Source: Demequina oxidasica (lineage in GTDB: Bacteria; Actinomycetota; Actinomycetes; Actinomycetales; Demequinaceae). From it: DNA of 64,000 nucleotides. Numbering within the stretch: the stretch's first letter is position 1; every line of letters starts with the position of its first letter. The stretch is taken from NCBI RefSeq assembly GCF_000975115.1, contig NZ_BBRE01000001.1, positions 496,001 through 560,000 on the forward strand, in the 5' to 3' direction. Both the position numbers and the translations under genes were made by a program. Of this stretch, positions 15,922 to 22,401 are shown piece after piece. Below the pieces are notes generated by a model, which was not told where the DNA came from, did not search any database, and worked only from the letters and a program-made list of their open reading frames with translations.

Positions 15922-15951
15922 TTGACAAGAACTGTAGACACCCTTTAGCGT
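15922..15951 (+). promoter_or_regulatory. Candidate promoter for the E2 cargo
   Basis: TTGACA at 15922-15927, then 18 bases to TAGCGT (15946-15951), about 57 bases before the chosen ATG. It points into the cargo, so the cassette would not depend on outside transcription. Confidence 0.45.
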
Positions 15952-16007
15952 CAGCATGAGTGTCGGCGACTGCCTACATTTTCGACCAACATTTTAGGCA
16001 GCATCCT

Positions 16008-16967
16008 ATGGCAATAGGTTTGAGGCGAACCTGCGCAGTGATTGTCGCAACGTCGCTACTCTCCCTCACCTCGGCGAACGCCTGGGCTAGTGATGTTCGA
16101 CCACCTTCTGACCTCGGTGGCGGAGGTCCGCAAAACCCGAACGGCGAAGTCTACGACGCGCAAGCGGCGGCAAAAGATCGCTTAGCTGAGGCTTGGATGC
16201 AGCAAAACGGCTTGTCCGTGATCTCCAGCAACGCCCTAGGAACGACGACCAAATCTGTTGCCACCGAATATGACACTCTTGCGAGGCAATATGAGGAGCA
16301 GTTCGGAGTTTCGGCGCCGGTGCCACCGGCGGAAAAGGTCAGTGCCAGAGGGGGCGTGGCTACCCTCAGCGCGGGAGTACCTTCGTCCCCACCACCAGTG
16401 AGCAAGTCGCTAGGCGTTTCATGGGTTCGCCAGCAAACGGGGTACTACTGCGGGCCCGCGACTGGATACATGATGTTGAAGTACAAGGGCATTACAAAGT
16501 CTCGAGCGAAATCGACCGATTCTCTAACTCAATCCAAGTTAGCCTCCAGTAGTTACATGAAGACGGACGCCAACGGTCAAACTTCTACCTGGAGCACGGG
16601 AGGGCACTTTTACATGGTGGAGGGGCTCAATAAGTGGAGATCAGGTAGCAGTACGGGCTACTACACCAACAAGGCTATCAACTCGAATTCCGGACTACAG
16701 ACGCTATTTATATACTCCCTCTACGCAAACGAGTCCGTCGCAGTCTCTGCGATTGAGTACGAAGGTGGCGCCCACTACAACTCACACCCGAATCGTACAA
16801 TCGGTCACTGGCTTGTCGGATACGGCTATAGCTCCAATGGCGCAACACTAAAGTTCAAGGATCCCGCGTCAGGACTGTCAGGGGGCTATGGCGGATCAGC
16901 GCAGAGTTTTCAACAGACCAGTTCATCGTTCTATAAGCATGCGGAAGGCCGAAACTCCATATGGTGA
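16008..16967 (+). CDS. Secreted C39-like cysteine peptidase (cargo of unit E2)
   Basis: This 319-residue protein has a signal peptide (MAIGLRRTCAVIVATSLLSL to ANAWA). After a ~110-residue propeptide-like region with a Pro-rich end (PSSPPPVSK) comes a papain-like C39-type domain. The candidate nucleophile is the Cys in TGYYCGPAT (~147), the His is in IGHWLVGYGY (~266) and the acid in KFKDPASG. Proteins of this type in actinobacteria are exported; many are uncharacterised, and related folds cleave peptides or cell-wall crosslinks. The ATG at 16008 places the signal peptide first; an upstream GTG adds 16 residues. The stop overlaps the lipoprotein start. A/T-richer codons than the flanking core genes suggest transfer. 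Confidence 0.75.
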   Translation: MAIGLRRTCAVIVATSLLSLTSANAWASDVRPPSDLGGGGPQNPNGEVYDAQAAAKDRLAEAWMQQNGLSVISSNALGTTTKSVATEYDTLARQYEEQFGVSAPVPPAEKVSARGGVATLSAGVPSSPPPVSKSLGVSWVRQQTGYYCGPATGYMMLKYKGITKSRAKSTDSLTQSKLASSSYMKTDANGQTSTWSTGGHFYMVEGLNKWRSGSSTGYYTNKAINSNSGLQTLFIYSLYANESVAVSAIEYEGGAHYNSHPNRTIGHWLVGYGYSSNGATLKFKDPASGLSGGYGGSAQSFQQTSSSFYKHAEGRNSIW

Positions 16968-18247
16968 AGTCAGGGTTGACGGTCACACTGATCGTCATCT
17001 GCCTTGTAGCTTGCACGGGTCCCTCACCTGACCCGGCGCCAGTCAGACCCCCAGTCGCGGTTGACGATGATTCGCCCACCCCCAGCGCCAAACCCAGCCC
17101 TGCGGGCACGGACAACATTTCGATAGATAGTAGTGACGCGGTGGTTGACCGGACCGCTGGCGGTGAACTTGTGGACGTAGGCATGGACGTTGACCTCACA
17201 CCAATTCCAGTGGGTAGATTCTATTGGCTCGACCCATTCGGAAACATTGTCGACAAACATGCTGACGCTTCGCATCGTATCGAAGTGCAACCTCTTGACG
17301 GATCTGAAGCGGTTGATTTTGGCGCTTCGCCTTGGGTTGGCCGTGCTGCGAATGACGGCGAGAACGGCACGTACGGGGAAGTCGCGTTCGACGGAACGTC
17401 GCTCGTGTGGCAGTCAAGACATGAAACTATGGATCTACGATTTGATAGTTACGATGTCTTCGCGATGCAGCGAGGTGGCGAGCCCGTCAAGATTGGTGAA
17501 TCCACGGTGGATGACCCCTCGGCGCCTGAAGGTGAACAGATGTATTCGGCTCCGGGGGACGGTAACTACCTAACTATTGCCTCAAGGCGTGCTTGGTGGG
17601 TCGATGGCGAACCGGGTGCGGACACTAATATGCGATGGACATCGAGTATCTATTCAGCACCCCTCGACGGACACTCTCCGCAGACAGAGTCAATTGCCGG
17701 CAGCAGGCTCGTGAAGGTTGATTCGTGCGATGGCGCATCGTCGCCTACCCTCACTTACGCTATCGATCCCATGAGCACTGGAGAGCCCAACGCTGACTCT
17801 GAACTGTGGAGTACGACTCTGGACGACGCCGGCGACGTTTCTAAGGCCCAATTGCTGCTAAAACACGCTGGTATTGATATCGCTAGTTATGACACTTGTG
17901 GCGACGATTGGGCCTTGGCCTACACGATTCCGACCGCCGATGACGAGTATGACGGCTTCATCGACCTTTCATCCGGGGACCAGATCACCACCATATCCAT
18001 GGGGAATCTCAACTCAGCGGGCCGCGTTACAGTCGTTCCCACCGGGGTGTTCTTCTTCAATTGGGGCGTTCCGGACAGGCAGTACTACTGGTCGAACGGC
18101 GCTCGGACCTTATACGACATAGGCCGGGGACTGTCATTCGGAACGGAATCGAGTGCAGACGGTACGCGCGTTGTCATGGCTGAGGCGACCGATCCTCTAG
18201 ACGACGCCTCAGGTCTGATTCCGCGAGTGGTGACCCTTGCACCTTAG
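16961..18247 (+). CDS. Lipoprotein partner of the C39-like peptidase
   Basis: The 428-residue protein begins MVKSGLTVTLIVICLVACTG, with a lipobox (LVAC) and a Pro/Ser-rich linker after the lipid-anchored Cys. The rest is rich in beta strands with repeated W- and G-containing segments (SLVWQSRHETMDL, RRAWWVDGE, DDWALAYTI), resembling a TolB-like beta-propeller, though I cannot confirm blades. It overlaps the peptidase gene by 7 bases. Anchored on the outer face of the membrane, it could bind and neutralise the peptidase or position it; both are inference. Confidence 0.55.
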   Translation: MVKSGLTVTLIVICLVACTGPSPDPAPVRPPVAVDDDSPTPSAKPSPAGTDNISIDSSDAVVDRTAGGELVDVGMDVDLTPIPVGRFYWLDPFGNIVDKHADASHRIEVQPLDGSEAVDFGASPWVGRAANDGENGTYGEVAFDGTSLVWQSRHETMDLRFDSYDVFAMQRGGEPVKIGESTVDDPSAPEGEQMYSAPGDGNYLTIASRRAWWVDGEPGADTNMRWTSSIYSAPLDGHSPQTESIAGSRLVKVDSCDGASSPTLTYAIDPMSTGEPNADSELWSTTLDDAGDVSKAQLLLKHAGIDIASYDTCGDDWALAYTIPTADDEYDGFIDLSSGDQITTISMGNLNSAGRVTVVPTGVFFFNWGVPDRQYYWSNGARTLYDIGRGLSFGTESSADGTRVVMAEATDPLDDASGLIPRVVTLAP

Positions 18248-18271
18248 CGCGCGCCTGCATATCGACGATGG

Positions 18272-18482
18272 GTCTGCCGCACGAATAGGTGACAGCATGA
18301 CCTGCCGCCCGGCTTGGCTTAGCCGGTGAGTGCGACGATTGTTGCCAGGACGCGATCGGAGACACCGGACCCCAAACGCTTGGGTCACTCTTGGCTGAAG
18401 CCTCGCCATTAGAGTTGCCGCGGTGCACCGAGGAAAAATCAACAATCTCGCGCTTGTTAGAAGTGATGTCTAGTTGACCTAG
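18272..18482. repeat. Shared ~210-bp cassette end, copy in unit E2
   Basis: Its first 94 bases (18272-18365) are identical to 20830-20923; the rest matches clearly less well. It contains a CCGGCT-6-AGCCGG hairpin near 18309-18326. On the minus strand it encodes GVSDRVLATIVALTG followed by a stop. Ends at the cpaF break. Confidence 0.8.
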
Positions 18483-18757
18483 CCTGGCTCATTGATCCAA
18501 ATTTCTTCAATCTCTGGATCATCCAGGTACTTCTGGAGTGGCCCTAGGCCTGCGACGTTGTCCATCACCCACTTGGCGGTTGCCTCGCGGTCGGTGACAG
18601 GCGCGACCGCACCAATCAACGCACGCTCATCCCACTGCTCCAGAGCCTCATCGACGAGCGCCCGCACCAACTCCGCCTCGCGCAACGGATCCACACCGCG
18701 CTCACGAATCTGGTCACGCACCTGCGATTCGATGCGCGCCGCTGCTTCAGCCGTCAT
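18479..18757 (-). pseudogene. cpaF: cpaF 5' fragment, copy 3
   Basis: The 92-residue frame runs from MTAEAAARIESQVRDQIRERG to IEEIWINEPG, then an immediate stop in the shared end sequence. It aligns with the other copies over its full length. The ATPase core is absent. Frame and leaderless promoter are intact, so it may still be transcribed. Confidence 0.85.
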
Positions 18758-18765
18758 GCTCTAAA

Positions 18766-18809
18766 ACACTAGGGGCACCATGACTTCCCTGCATCTTATC
18801 TGTGGATAA
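18766..18809 (-). promoter_or_regulatory. cpaF leaderless promoter with TTATCCACA box, copy 3
   Basis: The -10 element TAGTGT (18766-18771) is 8 bases before the ATG; TTATCCACA is at 18801-18809. Confidence 0.6.
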
Positions 18810-18831
18810 CCCCCTCCCCAAAGGAAACAAA

Positions 18832-18876
18832 GCTCCGACCCCGCCCACCCTCAGGAGAGGTGGGCGGTGTCGGAGC
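18832..18876. terminator. 18-bp stem hairpin between cpaF copy 3 and the E3 cargo
   Basis: The arms at 18832-18849 and 18859-18876 pair at 17 of 18 positions with a 9-base loop. It lies upstream of two divergent genes rather than behind one, so it may be an insulator or a leftover terminator. The remaining bases to 19128 show no supported gene. Confidence 0.55.
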
Positions 18877-19128
18877 CCCGGGGGACGGAAAGCTACGCGC
18901 ACACTAATCACAAGCCAGATCGCGCGCCATACGGCCACTAGCCATGCAAACGCTGCGGTGCGTCTTCTGAAGTCAACTTCACTCTTTTGATTTGCCAAAA
19001 CATGCGCCCCCCACCGTCATTTTTTGTTGACTTCCTGTACAAAGGGTATCGAGCGTTCCGACCCAAGGGCGGTCGCTTGGCTTGGCGAGGGTGCAACAGC
19101 GCGCCAAAGTAGAGAAAAGCACGAATGA

Positions 19129-20124
19129 ATGATGAGGATCAGACCTAGAGCGCTCGCGCTGGGTGCAGCGATGTGCGTCCCCCTAATGCTGGCTGCAAGC
19201 TTGAGTGCAGCTGCGGAAGAGTTTGGCGAGACCGACATGATCGCGACGACGGTTTCGGATGTTCAGCCCGACCACGGCGAACCAGTCGCGCTGGACGGGT
19301 TCGCGGCGTCAGGAAGCGAATCCGAGGTGAACGCGCCTCATGATGCGAGTGGTGACGTCGTGGTCTCCAATGGGACTGGCGAGGTCGGCATTTCATTGCC
19401 CACGAATGTGGAACTCGATTCCGGCGAGGTCGCTACCGACGGCACCGTGGTGTATGCCCCTTTGGCCTCGGACACCGGTGGCGTAGTAGTCGAAGCCCTC
19501 GAGGATGGATCGGCACAAATCCAAGCCGCGATTGCAGACTCGGCGGACGTGCACGATTTGACGTACGAACTCAGCTTGCCCGCCGAAGCTACTGTCGAGC
19601 TCCTTGAAAACGGCGCCTTGATCGCGTTTAACTCGGATGGCACTGTCGCGGCAGGTCTGGCGACGCCATGGGCTAGAGACGCCAATGGGATGAACGTAGA
19701 CACCAACTTCACGGTGGACGGCACGATAGTCACACAGCACATCAACCCCAACGCAGACACCGCCTACCCCATCATCGCGGACCCCTGGTTGGGCAAAGCA
19801 CTCATTTCCAAGACCAAATGGGTCTACAACTCCACCTACCGTGGCACAACATTGCAGGTCTACCCCACGACGTGGGGTCGTGCTGGAGCGTACAGCATCC
19901 CCGGTGGCGCAGCTTGGTACTATCTCATCCGTAAGTCGGCCTGGGGGGAAGTAGTCGCCAAGACGGTCGGAAACACTGAAAACACCGCATCAATGCGCGA
20001 CCAGTTCTACTGTCACGTTGATGTAGTTCGCTTACGCTTTCCAAACAAGACATCGTGGAATCTAGACAACTGGCGGCCCAATGTGTCATACGCCACCATG
20101 CTTCAGGAAGAGTGCAACCCGTGA
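19129..20124 (+). CDS. Secreted DUF2599-domain protein (cargo of unit E3)
   Basis: This 331-residue protein has a signal peptide (MMRIRPRALALGAAMCVPLM to SLSAAAEE). An acidic ~180-residue region follows, with a segment ending TAYPIIADPWLGKALI. The C-terminal ~110 residues match the DUF2599 pattern: TTLQVYPTTWGRAG, then SMRDQFYCHVD, then SWNLDNWRPNVSY and a terminal ECNP. The two Cys probably form a disulfide. The biochemical role of DUF2599 is not known to me. Such domains occur at the C-terminus of exported actinobacterial proteins, as a toxin tip would. Followed 20 bases later by a small membrane protein gene. Confidence 0.7.
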   Translation: MMRIRPRALALGAAMCVPLMLAASLSAAAEEFGETDMIATTVSDVQPDHGEPVALDGFAASGSESEVNAPHDASGDVVVSNGTGEVGISLPTNVELDSGEVATDGTVVYAPLASDTGGVVVEALEDGSAQIQAAIADSADVHDLTYELSLPAEATVELLENGALIAFNSDGTVAAGLATPWARDANGMNVDTNFTVDGTIVTQHINPNADTAYPIIADPWLGKALISKTKWVYNSTYRGTTLQVYPTTWGRAGAYSIPGGAAWYYLIRKSAWGEVVAKTVGNTENTASMRDQFYCHVDVVRLRFPNKTSWNLDNWRPNVSYATMLQEECNP

Positions 20125-20144
20125 TTAAGACCAGAGGAGCTGTC

Positions 20145-20360
20145 ATGTACCTGCGAATTCTCGGCATCGCAGCGATTGCCGCCGCTGTCGCCCTGTTCGT
20201 GAAAGGTTGGTTCACGCTATCTCCGGACGATGTAGCTTTCTTAGAAAGCGGGGGTAGCGGCGACTCCGTTCCTAGTCCCTGGCCGTGGATCCTGGCCGCA
20301 GTCATATGCGGTTTGTTGGGTGCGGCACTACTATTCACGAGCATGCGGCGAAAGCCCTAA
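20145..20360 (+). CDS. Small two-TM membrane protein, partner of the DUF2599 protein
   Basis: This 71-residue protein has two membrane segments (LRILGIAAIAAAVALFVKGW and WPWILAAVICGLLGAALLF) separated by a polar loop of ~25 residues and ends RRKP. The ATG at 20145 has AGAGGAG just upstream; earlier in-frame starts lie inside the preceding gene. Size and place match the E1 partner, though the sequences are not obviously alike. An immunity role is inferred. Confidence 0.55.
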   Translation: MYLRILGIAAIAAAVALFVKGWFTLSPDDVAFLESGGSGDSVPSPWPWILAAVICGLLGAALLFTSMRRKP

Positions 20361-20458
20361 CTTGCAAGGCACTCCACGCTGGGGCCCTTAAGGCTACGCG
20401 GCTCCCGTGAACTTGGAGGGCCACCCCTTTCCACAGCCCGTCATCTGCGATCTAGGCT

Positions 20459-20500
20459 AGCGCCGGTTCCACTACTTCTTTGCGGGGTGGGGCCGGCGCT
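20459..20500 (+). terminator. Hairpin behind the E3 cargo
   Basis: AGCGCCGG (20459-20466) pairs with CCGGCGCT (20493-20500); four further pairs including two G-T extend it. It lies about 100 bases after the last cargo gene. From here to 20830 I find no gene I can support. Confidence 0.5.
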
Positions 20501-20829
20501 TTGCCGATAGCGGGGCCTTCTTCGGATAAAGGGGGAAGTGTCACGCAGGGCGCGAAGAGTTCCCCTGCCAGGAGGCGGAAGTGTGGAAGATCGTTACCTG
20601 ACGGGACGAGACTGGTGGCTCGGTGCGCCTAGGGCACATAGAGCTCGACCCCGCCAAGAAGCCCGCCCAACTCCCCCACCACCTAAACAACTACATACCT
20701 CGGAGGGAGTGGCGGCGTTACACTCGATACGGCTTTCCGTTTCGTCACCGTCGACCGTGACGATAGCAACTCACAGATGAGGAAAATTTCGACGCTATGC
20801 GAGCGATTGCTCTCCTGGTCAGATAAATT

Positions 20830-21040
20830 GTCTGCCGCACGAATAGGTGACAGCATGACCTGCCGCCCGGCTTGGCTTAGCCGGTGAGTGCGACGATTGT
20901 TGCCAGGACGCGATCGGAGACACAAAACCCTAAGAGCTCGGGTCAATCTTGTCCGAAACCTCGCCACTAGAGCGGCCGCGATCCACCGAGGAAAAGCCAA
21001 CAACCTCACGCTTGTTTGAAGAGATGTCTAGTTGACCTAG
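20830..21040. repeat. Shared ~210-bp cassette end, copy in unit E3
   Basis: The first 94 bases are identical to 18272-18365, then similarity falls sharply. Ends at the break of cpaF copy 4. Confidence 0.8.
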
Positions 21041-21315
21041 CCTGGCTCATTAATCCAGATTTCTTCGATCTCCGGATCATCTAGGTAGCGCTGCAACGGC
21101 CCCAGCCCGGCTACGTTGTCTATGACCGACTTCGCGGTGGACTCCCGGTCATGCACCGGCGCGACCGCACCGATCAAGGCCCGCTCGTCCCAGGCCTCGA
21201 GTGCCTCTTCTACTAGGTCACGAACCATCGCGGCCTCACGCAACGGATCGACGCCGCGCTCGCGGATTTGGTCGCGCACCTGCGCCTCGATGGTCACGGC
21301 GGCTTCTGCGGTCAT
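21037..21315 (-). pseudogene. cpaF: cpaF 5' fragment, copy 4 (probably the original gene start)
   Basis: The frame MTAEAAVTIEAQ to IEEIWINEPG is 92 residues, with the same break as copies 2 and 3. This copy is furthest from the rest of cpaF and is the one flanked by ordinary chromosome (the SRAP gene). In an accretion model it is therefore the ancestral 5' end. Confidence 0.85.
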
Positions 21316-21323
21316 GCCAATAG

Positions 21324-21367
21324 ACATTAGGGGAACCACCAGTTCCTCGCATCTTGTTTGTGGATAA
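21324..21367 (-). promoter_or_regulatory. cpaF leaderless promoter with TTATCCACA box, copy 4
   Basis: The -10 element TAATGT (21324-21329) is 8 bases before the ATG; TTATCCACA is at 21359-21367. Confidence 0.6.
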
Positions 21368-21423
21368 CCTCTGCGCTCACGCACAATTCGGCTCTGCACT
21401 AAGCCCGCGCACACCACTCAGCG

Positions 21424-21509
21424 CTACGTCCGCACCCTAAAACGGCACTGCGGGTCCGCTCTTGTGCGTAGCGCATTGGTAGCAACCCGGATTTAGGGTG
21501 CGGACGTAG
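21424..21509. repeat. Perfect 18-bp inverted repeat upstream of the SRAP gene
   Basis: CTACGTCCGCACCCTAAA (21424-21441) and its exact reverse complement (21492-21509), 50 bases apart and 23 bases before the start codon. It may be an operator pair, a cruciform or an old insertion boundary at the edge of the array. Confidence 0.75.
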
Positions 21510-21532
21510 AGAAGGGAGGGCAGACTGGACTC

Positions 21533-22228
21533 ATGTGCGGCCGCTACGCGAACTTCCTGTCCGACCAAGAGCTGATCGACGCCTTCGAGATCGCCACTCT
21601 CGCCGATGACGCGCGCCTCCTCGGCCCATCGTGGAACGTCGCCCCCACACAAAAGGTGATTCTGGTGACCGCGTCCAAAGACGACCCGAGCCAGCGCATC
21701 GGCGAGACGGCCAAATGGGGCCTGGTGCCGTCCTGGGCCAAAGACCCGTCCGTGGGCTCTCGCATGATCAACGCCCGCGGCGAGACCGTGGCGGAGAAGC
21801 CGTCGTTCCGGTCCGCCTTCGCCAAGCGCCGCTGCCTGGTCCCCGCAAGCGGCTACTACGAGTGGCACACCGAGGGCGGCGTCAAGACGCCTCACTACAT
21901 CCACTCGCCGGACGATGCCCCCCTCGCCTTTGCGGGCCTGTACGAGTTTTGGCGGGAGAAGGGTTCTGCCGATGACGCGCCCTGGCTGGCTACGTGCACC
22001 ATCGTCACTACGGCCGCCCGCGACGAGATGCGCGAGCTGCACGACCGCCAACCCGTGATGCTTACCGACGATCAGCGCAACGCGTGGCTAGACCCAGCCT
22101 CAGACAAGGACACCCTGCTCGACGTCATCGCCGCGCCCGCCCAGAAGGTCGAGTGGTACGCCATCGGCAAGGCCGTGGGCAATGTCCGCAACAATTCCGC
22201 AGAATTACTGGAACCCGCCGATAGCTAG
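21533..22228 (+). CDS. SRAP domain protein (HMCES/YedK family)
   Basis: The 231-residue protein begins MCGRYANF. Cys2 is the residue that, after Met removal, forms a stable crosslink with abasic sites in single-stranded DNA. Other family landmarks are visible: NVAPTQ, NARGETVAEKPSFR, RRCLVPASGYYEW and LHDRQPVML with the active-site His. The family protects abasic sites at replication forks, often in SOS contexts. It lies beside the cassette array, but I see no direct link. Confidence 0.93.
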   Translation: MCGRYANFLSDQELIDAFEIATLADDARLLGPSWNVAPTQKVILVTASKDDPSQRIGETAKWGLVPSWAKDPSVGSRMINARGETVAEKPSFRSAFAKRRCLVPASGYYEWHTEGGVKTPHYIHSPDDAPLAFAGLYEFWREKGSADDAPWLATCTIVTTAARDEMRELHDRQPVMLTDDQRNAWLDPASDKDTLLDVIAAPAQKVEWYAIGKAVGNVRNNSAELLEPADS

Positions 22229-22401
22229 GGTCCGTTCGGCGTGGGGGGACCACAGCACAAAGCTTGGATCCGACTTAAGATCTCGATCCGCCGGTCCGTC
22301 GTCGCGGAGATACGATCAGACAATCGTGTGACAACCGCTCCACCGTCCCGTCTTTTCCGCCCTGCCCCCGCGTGGGGCCTGCTTGCCGAGAGAGTCACGA
22401 G

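Larger units (their letters stand above)
15122..18482. mobile_element. Cassette unit E2 of the cpaF array
   Basis: Extends between the breaks of copies 2 and 3. It carries a cpaF 5' end with promoter, a transposase remnant, a C39-like peptidase gene with a lipoprotein gene, and the shared end sequence (18272-18482). No recombinase gene is present. Confidence 0.5.
18483..21040. mobile_element. Cassette unit E3 of the cpaF array
   Basis: Between the breaks of copies 3 and 4. It holds a cpaF 5' end with promoter, a long hairpin, a DUF2599 gene with a two-TM partner, and the shared end sequence (20830-21040). It lacks the transposase remnant present in E1 and E2. Confidence 0.5.

Noticed and set aside
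18300..18365. Conserved VSDRVLATIVALTG stretch as a named gene
   Set aside because: It is too short to assign and could equally be the remnant of a transposase or another lost gene; recorded only within the repeat entries.
20538..20780. 80-codon frame starting GTG after the E3 cargo
   Set aside because: Arg/Pro-rich composition, no family features, and no similar frame in the other units.
13011..21367. TTATCCACA boxes as a replication origin
   Set aside because: The boxes are single, kilobases apart and tied to cpaF starts; there is no dnaA/dnaN context or AT-rich unwinding region.
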